The notes under the pieces were generated by a model. That model did not search any database and was not told where the DNA came from. It worked only from the letters and a program-made list of their open reading frames with translations. A stretch of DNA of 64,000 bases from positions 6,029,001 through 6,093,000 of the forward strand of contig JAVTVX010000027.1 of assembly GCA_033439265.1 (NCBI GenBank), in the 5' to 3' direction. Shown piece by piece: positions 1 to 11,635 of the stretch (position 1 is the first letter of the stretch; the number at the start of each line of letters is the position of its first letter). Position numbers and translations under genes: made by a program. This DNA is from Dillenia suffruticosa. Its lineage: Eukaryota; Streptophyta; Magnoliopsida; Dilleniales; Dilleniaceae.

Positions 1-1754
1 CAGGAAATTTCCTTAAATCTTGTAAAGCAAGATTTATTTTTTGGACGAGGTGATAGTGACCTCCATGGGGGGGGGGAATGGTGATAGCAAGCCCTGTCTG
101 CTTAAAATCAAATAAATAAACAATAGAATCTCAGAAACTACAAGGGGGATTTAATTCCACATGGAAGCCTTAGCTATGTTTGACACATTGCTAATCAATT
201 GGATAGACATTAGATGCTTCACATGGTGTATCCAATTTTTAGAAATGTTTAAACGTCATATAATTTTTTTGGATACTTGAGTGATACTTTAGTGGAGTCT
301 TTTGCATTTCTTTCAGATGAAAATTATAGTCACTTATGAAACAAACAAAGTGCAGATGTATTGGTTGGTCTTGTAATACATGAATGAGGAAACTATGAAA
401 TTGCTATGTTTTTATTTTTTCTATGTAAAATTGATTACATCATTAAAATTTGACACTGTGCATACTTGGGAGTTGAAATTGTGCCCGTATCTTGTCTTTT
501 CTGAATTTTCTATCATATTTGTTTCACATATAGGAAGTGTTCCATGACTGTGATTTATAGCTCTTTAGGAACAATTGCAATCCCTCTCTACATTATTGGG
601 GGTGGGGAGTGGGTGAGGGTTCAACTCTCCAAGAACCATTTTGACTTTCCCCAAAACTACAGCACAGGATTAGAAGACACATCTAATGATTGCCAAAAAA
701 ATATCCAGCTTGGACTCAGACTTTATGCATTCTTGTTCTGAACCTGTCAAAGGTGTTAGATATCTTTTTGTTCCTTGGCCTCTTGCTTCTTTCCAGCTTC
801 CTTGCCATCAATCATGGTCACATTACTGTCAGAACCACCATGTGTTGAACAATGATTTGGTTGCTAATATTGGGTGTTGTTGAACCCCAAATAATTCAGG
901 AATGACTTTAGAAAACTGAAGTGTGAGACTGCTAATTTTCCAAATATTCCGTCTTGATTTTGATTGGGCTCATTTAGTCTGATCAGTCTTGTTGTATTAA
1001 CTTATGTTCTGTGTATTCAAGGAGAAATGTTAATTGTCTGGCGTTGGGATATTAGTAGGCTGGGAGTGATTTGCATTGCAGATGGTAATGTAAATGTTGG
1101 TTTTCTGAGTTTGGATGCTTATTTTCACAGTGGCCTTGTATCCTTCTCAAACATCTTAGCAGCAGCATAATCATTTTTCTCCATATAGCTGTTTGTGTGG
1201 CATTATTCTGCAATAAAACAACAACAAACTGAGCCTTAATCCCAATATTTGGGGTCGGCTAGCTCTATTCTGTAATAAATTTTGAATAGATATTTCCTTG
1301 GCACCATGTTAATCTGAACTTGGATGCTATAGCTCCATTTTTTTTTTTTTTTTGAAATTTATCTCCACAACATGGAATTATTCTAACATTTTACCATCAC
1401 CGAATGAGCTCTGACTTTCAATACATGTTTTCCTTTGCTGCTAATGAATGAGGATCACAAAAAGTTAGTAATAAGCTTTACAAGTTGAGAGCCCTAACTA
1501 CTTGATGGTGCTAAGCTGTTTCCAGCATGAGTTTCTTCCTTTCCAATTACAAGCATGATCCACTTCAATTCACTATGAAGGTTCCATATTCCATTGCGTG
1601 CTCAGTCATGCCATAAATGATTAAAACAATTGTGAACAATTTTAAGATGTGCTAGCAAAATGACTTTTATAGAATCTGCTTTAGAATAAGTTGAACTTCA
1701 GTTAGTATAGAGCAACAATATTGCAGCTGAATCCGACATTCTCAATGTCTTTAG
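1..1754 (+). other. Intron 1 of CGR-A (left part of gene is off the window)
   Basis: No coding exon is recognisable here. The stretch ends in a pyrimidine-rich AG acceptor (ttctcaatgtctttag) directly before a clear exon, so I read it as the intron between the membrane-anchor exon, which lies off the left edge, and exon 2. It holds a G run near 68-76, a T run near 1338-1353 and a short SINE fragment at 1218-1265. Short open frames here match nothing I know. Confidence 0.6.
1204..1279 (-). repeat. 5'-truncated Au-like SINE end with target duplication
   Basis: Positions 1218-1265 carry a CAA-repeat head followed by gccttaatcccaatatttg and gggtcggct. That is the reverse complement of the 3' end of plant Au-type SINEs, which finish in a TTG-repeat tail (family recalled from memory). 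The 48-bp piece is flanked by a near-perfect 14-bp direct repeat, TATTCTGYAATAAA, at 1204-1217 and 1266-1279. The internal promoter boxes are missing, as expected of a strongly 5'-truncated retroposed copy. Confidence 0.65.
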
Positions 1755-2850
1755 GTGACTATTCATGCACACTAGAAGTTCAGAGAGCAATACCGAGCCT
1801 AAAGAAAGCATATGGTGACAGCATGCACAAAGTTTTGCACGTGGGCCCTGATACTTGTTCAGTGGTATCAATGTTGTTAAAAGAAGAGGAAACTGAGGCT
1901 TGGGGTATTGAACCATATGATATAGAGGATGCTGATGGGAAGTGTAAGGGTCTTGTGCATAAAGGTGTTGTACGAGTGGCAGATATCAAATTTCCATTGC
2001 CCTATAGGGCCAAGTCATTTTCTCTTGTTATTGTCTCAGACGCACTTGATTACCTCTCTCCAAGGTACCTGAACAAGACTCTTCCAGATTTGGCACGGGT
2101 GTCAAGTGATGGCATTGTTCTCTTTGCAGGTACTTTTTTTTCCCCCTTATATTCCGCACTTGAAATACAAAATGTTGTAGACCAAGAATTATTATTATTA
2201 TGATTTCCTTAAAAATATCTCAAAATTTTGTTATAGACCCTCCTGCCATCTCCCATGATCGCGGGGTTGATAAAGATTTTTAACTCTTTTGTGTTCTTCT
2301 ATGATTAGAAACAGTGCTTCATATGTCCCGCTAGAATTGTATTTCCTTATTTAACTAATATCTACAATTTACCTTCCTATCTTTTAAAACTTTTTCCACA
2401 AGATTAGCTAAGCTTTTTGTCAATGGTAAAAATATTAATGTGCTTATGTTTGACTGCCTTTTGATTTAACCATTAGGCTACCCTGGACAGCAGAAATCCA
2501 AAGGATCTGAGCAAGCCAAATTTGGGCGACCGGTAGGTGGCATTTTGCTTTTTGATTTATTTTATTATGATCGGAGGCAGAATTCAGGATATGTTTCTCC
2601 ATTCACTTGGATTTTACCTATATAGTCTCAGTAAAGTCCTTATCGACCTTTTATTGAGTAAGCAATTTGATCAACCGAAGCATGATTTCTTTATTAGGCC
2701 AAAATGCGAAGCTCATCTTGGTGGAAACGGTATTTTGTCCTGACCAGCTTAGAAGAAAATGATGCTGTGTCAAAAAAGTTTGAGCAGGCTGCAGGAAAGA
2801 ATTCATACAAGCCAAGCTGCCAGATGTTCCACCTAAATTCATATCAATGA
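1755..2850 (+). CDS. CGR2/3: CGR2/CGR3-like pectin methyltransferase (CGR-A), exons 2-4, 5' partial
   Basis: Exons lie at 1755-2129, 2477-2532 and 2698-2850, with GT-AG borders and consistent phases, and end at TGA 2848-2850. The protein piece starts GDYSCTLEVQRAIPSLKKAY and has the nucleotide-binding-like stretch KVLHVGPDTCSVV, the strand SFSLVIVSDALDYLSPR, the short FGRP exon end and the C-terminus SCQMFHLNSYQ. It follows Arabidopsis CGR2/CGR3 (At3g49720, At5g65810) along its whole length. These are Golgi type-II membrane proteins needed for homogalacturonan methyl-esterification. About 195 residues are visible. The missing N-terminal exon should encode the cytosolic tail and single membrane anchor and must lie off the left edge. 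No stop or frameshift is seen in exons 2-4, so this is probably the working copy. A broken duplicate (CGR-B) begins at 10976. Confidence 0.9.
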
Positions 2851-3640
2851 TAAAGCAGTAGATTTGAAGTATCAATTTCCTCACCATTCTTGGACATCGC
2901 TTAGGCAGGTAAGCTGGAGGAAATAGGGAAAACAAAAGAGCGATTATTGATCTCTGAGCTGAATCCATATCGATTAGGGTAATCTAATCAGGTGGATGAG
3001 AGCTGTATGAAGCTTTTTGTTGTGTCTAACATTATTGAGTCAATTTATTTATTAAACGGTCAACAGTTGAGTTTACATTATTTCAATCTAATGATCAATT
3101 TTGTCTTTCAATTCTTATATATATTTTTCCTTTTTATGTGTTTTGTTTTCTCTTTATGCCTTTGTCCCAATAAAACAAACAAAAGAGACCAGAAAAAAAT
3201 TTAAATGTGACAATTAATTGAGAACAACTATTGGGCATCTAATGAAAAGACTTCCGATTGTGGTAAATATAGGAAATATTGTGGTACTTATTCAACTTTT
3301 TGGCTATAGATGAATCTAAATTCTAGTATCCGAAATTTATTCTACTTCTTTATTTCTTTTGCTATAGTTGAAACCTAAAGTCTAGTATTGGAATACATGA
3401 GCTCCAAAATCCGAGTGTCAGCCTTTAATCGATATGTAGCAGAGTCAGATTTTGCTTCTTGTCATCTTTATAAAGCCTTCCATATCAGATATCGTCATCG
3501 TAGAGATATAAACTTACAAATTCTTAGCATCTCTTTTCCAGCCTGTTCTTCTAGTAAAAGCACCTTCATTGAGGTATCCTTTGAAGTGGAGGGCTTACCT
3601 CTATTACTTGCTTACTGAAGTATAATATTAGCCACAATTG
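2851..3640 (+). other. CGR-A 3' UTR and downstream sequence
   Basis: This non-coding stretch follows the CGR-A stop codon and is nearly repeated after CGR-B (14162-14277 plus 16668-17370). A canonical AATAAA lies at 3169-3174 and is a plausible polyadenylation signal. Similarity to the CGR-B side stops at TTTCCCA (3641-3647). Confidence 0.6.
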
Positions 3641-3744
3641 TTTCCCAAAAATAGCTAAATTTTATGGAGACAGAGATTTCAATCAAGATTATTCCCTTTT
3701 GGCTTTCTTACAAATTAAGCAATCCGAAGCTTTCCTTTTTTTTT

Positions 3745-3788
3745 AAACATTGAAGGGTGTACCAAAAAAAAAAAAAAAACATTGAAGG
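3745..3788 (+). repeat. Tiny poly(A) retroposed insertion with direct repeats
   Basis: A 12-bp direct repeat, AAACATTGAAGG, at 3745-3756 and 3777-3788 encloses only gtgtacc plus a run of A. Copy B of the duplication has different sequence here. This looks like an extremely 5'-truncated LINE- or SINE-type insertion. Slippage in an A-rich tract is the alternative. Confidence 0.4.
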
Positions 3789-4356
3789 ATCATATGTTTT
3801 TCAAGTAAAAGTATAAAAAAAGAAAGAAAGAAAGGAAGAAAAAAATATACGTCTCATTCATTGTCTAATATTTTAGTCATCGTTATTATTGATTGCAATA
3901 GTTCTACTAAGATTATTATTTTTTTTAAACACTTTATACATAGGGCCATTTTAGAAATTGAGATTAAGGTTCACTAGAGATTTAAATGAGATTTTTAATA
4001 TATAAAGAAATTATGAATGATATTTGTTCTTTTTTAAAAGAGAATTTTGATTTTTACCATTAAAGTTTATATTTTTAATAAACCTTTTATTTTACTCAAA
4101 TTGTATTATAAATAAAATAAAATAAAACACAAACTAGTTAAAATAAATTATACAAGGTTAATTTTTTCCAAAGAAGTCTATAACATTATTTACCAAGAAA
4201 ATAACATGAAGAATAATTTAAATAAAATAACTGAACGAAAAATAGAAATTCTGCCGACATGACTTTGTGGGAGAATGGGTTTCCGCGGAACAGCGGGACC
4301 AACCATGCTCTCTAGGCATTGATTCAGAGATTTCTGTCGGTATTGGCCGGCGCGCG

Positions 4357-4361
<5 letters not shown>

Positions 4362-4403
<42 letters not shown>
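4362..4403 (+). repeat. CT microsatellite
   Basis: About 21 CT units upstream of ACS-A. The matching place in copy B (about 34180-34206) has only an imperfect CT-rich stretch, so the repeat expanded in A or collapsed in B. Confidence 0.9.
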
Positions 4404-4406
<3 letters not shown>

Positions 4407-4778
4407 ACATTTTATTTTCTATATCTTATATACTTGCAATACTAAATATATTTATTTGCAAAACCTTTTTGTTTCTTCTGTCTTTATTATTTTTATTATT
4501 ATTATTTTTTAAAATTAGAAATTAACTGCAAATTTGATTGGGTGACAGTGCAAAGCACAGGTTCTCAGCAATTACTTTGAGACATTGGGTGGGGCATTGA
4601 TAAGGAGAGGAGAAGAGAAAGCGCGTGAGAATAATGTAGAAAGTTCTAATTAAAATAAAATACACAAAACTTTAAAATAATTTAAGCACCAACCCCAAAA
4701 AATATTATTTTATCAAATTGGTCAAAAAAGCAATTTATTTCGCGCCGTTGTTCAGTTTTTCTAAATTCCCAAAATCCC

Positions 4779-4786
4779 TATATAAA
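4779..4786 (+). promoter_or_regulatory. TATA box of ACS-A
   Basis: TATATAAA lies about 65-70 bp before the CT-rich leader of ACS-A and 200 bp before its ATG. The same motif and flanks are kept in copy B. Confidence 0.6.
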
Positions 4787-4845
4787 CCCCCCCGGCATAC
4801 ATTCTCCTATCAAACTCATTCCAATTCCCCATTATACAATTTCTA

Positions 4846-4849
<4 letters not shown>

Positions 4850-4884
<35 letters not shown>
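4850..4884 (+). repeat. CT microsatellite in the ACS-A leader
   Basis: A CT run between the TATA box and the start codon, inside the predicted 5' UTR. It is followed by short ggatctct repeats that copy B does not have. Confidence 0.85.
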
Positions 4885-4886
<2 letters not shown>

Positions 4887-4986
4887 ATCTCTCTCTCTGG
4901 ATCTCTACGGTGTATAGTGCTTCCAAGATAAAGAAACAAGGATTTTATTGGAAGAAAGATCATCACCATCAACCATCACAGTTAAA

Positions 4987-6721
4987 ATGTTGTCAAGAAA
5001 AGCCACGTGCAACTCTCATGGGCAAGATTCTTCATACTTTCTAGGATGGCAGGAGTACGAGAAGAGACCATACGATGCGGTTCGGAATCCCACTGGAATT
5101 ATCCAGATGGGCCTTGCGGAGAATCAGGTGTACACTCATTTATATAACCTATAGAAGGAACCATTAAATATTTACCTGAGTTTTTTTTTTCATTATTATT
5201 TTACCATCCGTTAATTCTTACCATATTTTTATTTTTTTTCTGCTCTCATTTGATCTCTTGGAGTCTTGGCTAGCTGCGAACCCAGATGCTGCAAGTTTCA
5301 AGAGAAATGGAGAATCTATCTTCAGAGAACTTGCTCTCTTCCAAGACTATCATGGCCTTCCCGCTTTCAAGAAAGTGAGTTGTTTACAGAACTTTATTTT
5401 ATTAGATTTTTAGGTATTTCAAGATCTTATAGTTATGTACATAATTGAGCGTGTCAACTAATTAGTTCAATCATTACTTTTTTGGACATGCAGGCATTGA
5501 CAGAATTCATGTCAGAAATAAGAGGAAACAAAACAAACTTTCATCCAACCAACCTCGTCCTCACCGCCGGCGCATCCTCCGCTAATGAGACTCATCTTTT
5601 GCCTGGCTGAAGCCGGCGAAGCTTTTCTTCTCCCCACTCCATATTACCCTGGGTAAATTTTCTTTTCTTCTTTATCTAGACTGCATGTTTAATTATACAA
5701 AAGAAGAATACATAAAATGTACGCTATTCTAAAATATGGTTCAATTTTTGTCAGATTTGATGGAGATCTAAAATGGAGAACCAGGGCCGAGATAGTCCCC
5801 ATAGAATGCCATAGCTCAAATGGCTTCAAAATCACACAAGCCGCTCTAGACAACGCCTACGAAACCGCACGAAAAGGCAACCTGCGAGTTAAAGGGGTGT
5901 TGATCACCAACCCATCAAATCCACTGGGCACAACAATGACAAAAGAAGAACTCAATCTCCTGCTCAACTTTGTCAATGCCAAAGACATCCATCTCATTAG
6001 CGACGAAATCTACTCGGGAACCATTTTCAGTTCCCCAGGTTTTATTAGCGTAATGGAAGTTGTACGTGACATGAAGCTGGAGAATACCGATGTTTGGAAC
6101 CGAGTTCACATCGTATATAGCCTCTCCAAAGACCTCGGACTCCCTGGTTTCCGGGTCGGAGCAATTTACTCCAACAATGATGCAGTTGTGTCGGCTGCGA
6201 CTGAGATGTCAGGTTTCGGATTGATTTCATCCCAGACTCAATACCTCCTCTCCGCTTTACTATCAGACAAAAACTTCACGAGAAACTACATTAAAGAGAA
6301 TCAAAGGAGGCTAAGGAGAAGACAGGAAATGCTGGTAAATGGGCTCAGAAATGTCGGGATTGAGTGTCTACAGGGCAATGCAGGGTTGTTCTGCTGGGTT
6401 GACATGAGACGCTTAATGAGCTCCAACACGTTTGAAGGTGAAATGGAGCTATGGAAGAAGATACTGTATGACGTCGGATTGAATATCTCTGCGGGCGGTT
6501 CGTGTCATTGCTCCGACGCCGGTTGGTTTCGGGTTTGTTTTGCTAATATGACGGAAGATGCCCTCAATCTCTCCATGCAACGTCTCAAAAATTTTGTGAA
6601 TTCTTTGAATAGCAGTAGTAGTCAAAGTCATCACCAGAGAATGAAGAATTCAAGAAGAAGATCTCTCACTAAGTGGGTTTTACGGCTATCCTTCAGCAAT
6701 CGCGAACCGGAAGACCGATAG
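4987..6721 (+). pseudogene. ACC synthase pseudogene (ACS-A)
   Basis: Exon-equivalents lie at 4987-5127, 5243-5374, 5494-5652 and 5755-6721 and align with all four exons of ACS-B. The gene type is a PLP-dependent 1-aminocyclopropane-1-carboxylate synthase, which makes the ethylene precursor in the cytosol. Two lesions disable it. The acceptor of intron 1 reads ctg instead of cag before exon 2 (5240-5242). Exon 3 lacks 2 bp within ANETLIF (159 nt against 161 in copy B), which shifts the frame and gives a TGA soon after. Exon 1 is also 6 bp shorter, starting MLSRKA instead of MRLLSRKA. Exon 4 is still open and keeps the [14 protein letters not shown] lysine motif, but changes residues normally conserved in the family, for example FDRDLKW to FDGDLKW and SEPGW to SDAGW. 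That open exon could mislead automatic gene callers. The promoter and leader are still present, so transcription is possible. Confidence 0.9.
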
Positions 6722-7725
6722 CCAGTGATCTCGTTTGTATTCAGCAATCTTCTTTGGAAGATGTTGAAAGTGCACTCACTCCACACACGGGGGTTGGATA
6801 TTGGAAATGGCTTCAAACATCTTGTAAAATTTGAGTTTTACTTAATGAAATACAGATGTATATCTATCATTTGTTTGAAATTTAAGAACGTTATTCACAT
6901 ATCATGCCACGTGTCTATTTTTGGTTTGTTAGTTTAAATACGAGGATTCACTGATCATGTTTTCAGTCAGATCAAATGGTTTTGGTCTTCCTCGGGGTTT
7001 TTGCAAAGGAATAAGTAAGATTCTTCGCATTTCGATTAGTAATTAAAGCATAAAAGTTTTTTTTTTCCGTAGATTTCCTTGAAAATTTATATGGTAATGT
7101 TTGAAATTTTCAATTTTATTCTACTCGTTTTGACTTATATTTATTTTTATTTTATTTGTAATATTTTTTGTTTAAACGAAATACTTTGATAGAAAATGGA
7201 CGATTCTGTTAGTAAAAATTAAATTTTTTAATAAAAGTGATTTAAACCATTATCATATTACTAATTTTTTATATAAAAATCTATCAAATTTCAGTTGAAT
7301 TTAATTTTGACGGCTCATTTATGACTTTATCAAGTGAGCAGACTCAAATAAATGAATTTAGCTTTTAAGTAGTTTAATACTTATCAAACTAAGTGCAGAC
7401 AAGATATTTTTTTAGTTTTTCTTTGCCTTATTAAAAAAATAAAAATTAATAATTTTTTAAATAAAATTAAAAATTATTTAGTATTTTAGTTTTAAAAACA
7501 AACTTATTTCATAATTTTTGAAATAAAATTAAAAATTAAAAGTTAAAATTAAAGAAAAAAAATCCACATGTGAAAGATATAAGGGCAAATGAATTAAAAG
7601 TATGGATATATTTGAAATTTCATATCATTTAAGTAAGAATATAAATAAAATAAAAGATATATATTTTTTTAAAAATCTAGCGTATAAAAATAAGGAAAAG
7701 AAAAAACTCCTCACATGATTTTTTT

Positions 7726-7888
7726 TTTTCTTAAAAACCACTTTTTAAAATTTTATTTATAAAAAAAACTATGTATGATGTCGGATTGAATATCTCTATG
7801 GGCGGTTTGTGTCCTTGCTTCAAGTCCGGTTGGTTTCGGGTTTGTTTTTCTTAAAAATTATTTTTTAAAATTTTATTAATAAAAAAAA
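7726..7888 (+). repeat. Stray 77-bp piece of ACS exon 4 between 44-bp direct repeats
   Basis: Positions 7772-7848 match ACS exon 4 positions 6465-6541 over 77 bases with no gap and about nine mismatches. They correspond to the region encoding [13 protein letters not shown] and the following GWFRVCF. The piece lies between two near-identical 44-bp AT-rich direct repeats (7726-7769 and 7845-7888). Copy B of the duplication lacks the whole arrangement. It is too short to encode anything useful. Confidence 0.8.
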
Positions 7889-8360
7889 CCTATTTTTAAA
7901 GAGAGGAAAATTTGTTTGACAGAGTTCTCTTTATAAGGAGAAAAGAAACTAAAAAAAACCTTAATAAACGGGTACTAAATATATTGCATACTTCATCCCT
8001 AGCATACCTGAATTGGACTCCTAAAATGAGATTTGAATTCGACTTTTTTCTTTAACATTACATATTGAATTAAATAGATTTTTTCATAAATTAAATTATG
8101 ATTGGATTCAATATGTCTTGCTATGTCTTGGCATAGCTTTGTTACCATGTAGCTAGTGGCAGAGCCAAGATCATTGTTTGAAGAATAAGAGAGAAATTGA
8201 GAAAAGATGCTATTATATCGGAATTGAGTTGGGTGCTCAGGGTGGATTGGATTCTTCCATAATCCAACGTGAGAAAAAGCAAGCCTAACCTCTAGTTTTT
8301 GTTTATCTTCTTTATTTACACTGAGTCATAGTTTTAGTTTTAACAAATCAATTTTTGTAA

Positions 8361-8500
8361 TCTCTTTTTTTTTTTTCCTATTTTATAACCAATTGATAAA
8401 ATTATATTTTAACTAATTCGATCTGAATATTGAGAGGTTTAAATACGAAACAGTTTTCCAAACATAATTTTTTTTTATTTTTAAATTTCGATTTTTGTAA
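8361..8500 (-). repeat. SINE-like family S copy (old, in duplicated segment A)
   Basis: Reading the minus strand, it has the family body, with an attaattcg-like core, and an A-rich end. It is also present in copy B at about 40855-40990, so it predates the duplication. It is diverged and the borders are approximate. Confidence 0.4.
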
Positions 8501-9273
8501 TCTCAATTATGTTTGCTTCTTCTCTACCCTCATCGTTTGGTGGACACATTTTCTATAAAGTTCTCGAATCCATATATATTATATATATATATAAAGACTA
8601 ACTTCCACATCTCCATTACTATCTCTTTGAATAATTCTATCTATTACTTACTCTTAGCAGTAAAGAAACGATTATATCAGCCAAAATAATACGCAACTAC
8701 AGCCTTTAGGCATATGAGATGTCGCAAAGACTTCATCTCAAAAGGCCGCAGTATATTTTACTTAAATCAAATATTTTACGATAAGAGCATGTAATACGAT
8801 ACTTTTTTTATCCTTATCTTCTTCTTTCAAGGAGAAGTAGAAATCCAATATTTTTTTAAATAAATTTAAAAGTTATTTGATATTTTTATTTTTAAAAACT
8901 ATTTCTATACTCATTTTTATAAATAGACTGTTTGACAAAATATTTTTTATAAATTTTATTTTTAATGAAATTATCATAAAAGTATACACATAAAATATAA
9001 TTTTTTCTCATCACTATCGATTGATTAAAATTCATATATTTACATTTTAAAAATAAAAATAAAAATACTAATTATTAAATAAAAATAAGTTAATTATTTT
9101 TCTAAACTGTTAAAATCAAACATTTATAAATATAAAATCAAAATATAACAATAACATAACTCATATATTTATGAACACCAAAATCATATAAATAGAATAA
9201 AAAATATTTATAAACATATTTGTAATTTATTAAAAATATATATGTAAACCCACCCAAATCTGATTCTTACATG

Positions 9274-9312
<39 letters not shown>

Positions 9313-9514
9313 ATATATATCAACAACTATATATATATATATGTGAATTAATTTTTCACACCAGATATGGGAATTATTTTTTTCCATGTAACGCGGCTAA
9401 AAGCTTTCGGAATGGCCATGATACTTGTATGTGAGTAGCAATAACTAATATTTGGTACCTCAATAATCTTATTAGTGGGAATTTTGGTCAACCACCTTCA
9501 TGTTGTTGACTATA

Positions 9515-10975
9515 CCAGGAAGGGTACACCGCGAGAATGCGTGGTGTGAAATTTAAATTTTGGTGATGTGCCCATTTGTAAATATATATATATTAAAACG
9601 TTTATTTAGATTTAAATTTATAAATGACTGTTTATAATAAATAATTATAAAGGTTTAAATATTTTTTGAAATATTTGTTATATTGATCAAATACTTTAAT
9701 TTATAATTGAGTAAAAATTATGTGCAGACTAAATATTAATTATTTGATCAGTAAAAAATTAAAAATTAAAAATATTTCAATATTTCAAAATTATGACACG
9801 GAAAAACTAAGGAAAAATTTTTCATCAAATAATAAACACAAGTATTATATTTTTAATATTTTTTTATGATCATAAAATTTTATAATAAAATTATCATTTA
9901 TTTTTCATATATTATTATTTATTTAGTATTTTTTAAAATATTTTTTTAGTATAACAATATAAAAATTATCATATTACAATATTATAATATTTTTCCACTA
10001 TGATACTACAGTATTATTACTATAAAATGATAAAATTATTAGAAGAAATATGCCGGGTGGACCAAGGAGCCCTCGATTTCACCCTAATCTAAAAATATTT
10101 GTAAAATATTTCTTTTACTTAGTATTTTTATAAATAAAATTTAAATTTTTATAATATTTTAACATTTAAATATTTATATATATGCACAAATATTTTGCTA
10201 TGTACACATTTTCATCGATCATTAAAAATAATGCATTATGTATGTCACCCAATTGTGTGTTATGTTTTCTAATTATGGTTTTATAAAATTATTTTTTAAT
10301 TATATAAATAAATAAAATTATTTTTATTAGTAATTATGAAAAAGAAAAGAAAAGAAAAAAAAGAATATAATAGAAATGAAGAAAGAGTTGGCACACACTT
10401 TGAAGCTTTACGACAAGGCTGTCTTCTTGAAAATTTATTACATGTATGTGGGTCCCATTTCCAAAACTGGGTTCACTTATGGGGTATGATTGATGAGTTT
10501 TCTGATGGGATCCATACCTATTATTTCTAGTATCATAATATTAAATTAATGTATTTTTATATATGCACAAAAATTTTGTATTTTTTTAGTATTTTTGATA
10601 TAACAGTAAAATTAATTTGAATATTAATTTTTTAATATAAAAATATTTACAAATATTTTTTAGTTAATATTTTTATTATTATAATTTTTATAGTATGATA
10701 ATATTATAATATTTTTTCTAAATATCATTTATTTTAAATATTTTTGATAATTTAATATAATCATAAAATTTTTAATCTAAAAATATAAAAAAGATTTGAA
10801 ATAAATGATATATAATAAACATACTATAATATTATAATACTGTAAATTTTATAATCATAAAAATATTAAGTAAAAAAATTTGAAAATATTTTTGATTAAA
10901 AAAAATTAAAAGTATCGTATTATAATATTATATAAAATAATAATTTGATAAAAAAATTTATGATTATATTAAAAA
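9515..10975. other. Unmatched sequence at the tandem-duplication junction
   Basis: After 9514 similarity to copy B stops, and at 10976 the truncated CGR-B begins. The 1461 bp between is extremely AT-rich, with many short inverted AT repeats and one less AT-rich patch at 10380-10530. No gene, terminal repeats or match elsewhere in the window was found. It is either filler or insertion DNA at the breakpoint or an unrecognised element. Confidence 0.5.
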
Positions 10976-11635
10976 TTTGCACGTGGGCCTTGATACTTGT
11001 TCAGTGGTATCAATGCTGTTAAAAGAAGAGGAAACTGAGGCTTGGGGCATTGAACCATGTGATATAGAGGATGCTGACGGGAAGTGTAAGGGTCTTGTGC
11101 GGAATGAGTCGTACGAGCGGCGGATATCAAGTTTCCATTGCCCTATAGGGCCAAGTCATTTTCTCTTGTTATTGTCTCGGATGCTCTTGACTACCTCTCT
11201 CCAAGGCACCTGAACAAGACTCTTCCAGATTTGGCACGGGTGCCAAGTGATGGCATTGTTCTCTTTGCAGGTACTTTTTTTTCCCCATATATTCCACACT
11301 TGAAATACAAAATGGTGTAGACCAAGAATTATTATTTTTATGATTTCCTTAAAAATATCTCAAAATTTTGTTATAGACCCTCCCGCCATCTCCCATGGTT
11401 GCGGGGTTGATAAAGATTTTTCACTCTTTTGTGATCTTCTATGATTAGAAGCAATGCTTCATATGTCCTGCTAGAATTGTATTTCCTTATTTAACTAATA
11501 TCTACAATTTACCTTCCTATTTTTTCTCTTTTAAAACTTCTTCAATAAAATTAGATCAGCCTTTTGTAAATGGTAAAAATATTAATTTAGGTAAAAATAT
11601 TAATGTGCTTATGTTTGACTGTCTATTTTTTTTTT

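Larger units (their letters stand above)
3641..9514 (+). repeat. Duplicated ACS segment, copy A
   Basis: From the TTTCCCA at 3641 to gttgactata ending at 9514, this segment is collinear with 33238-42867. By eye it differs by a few percent in exons and more between genes, with several large indels. It includes the ACS promoter, 5' UTR, all exons and about 2.8 kb downstream. Copy A lacks a 2238-bp block (36792-39029), a CACTA element (39727-40521) and a roughly 0.8-kb block (about 41757-42590). It has its own extra sequence around 7522-7886. Confidence 0.85.
6722..9514 (+). other. Downstream region of ACS-A, no gene
   Basis: AT-rich sequence collinear with copy B. Apart from the ACS exon fragment, a SINE-like copy and a CT run at 9279-9304, I see no gene here. 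At 6977-6979 the TGG marks where copy B carries an additional 2238 bp. Confidence 0.6.

Noticed and set aside
2537-2743. Open frame spanning CGR-A intron 3
   Set aside because: It lies in the intron and out of frame with exon 4. It is a shadow of the spliced gene and is repeated at CGR-B.
4319-4525. Open frames across CT repeats near both ACS copies
   Set aside because: Simple-sequence artefacts in promoter and leader regions. They do not match known proteins.
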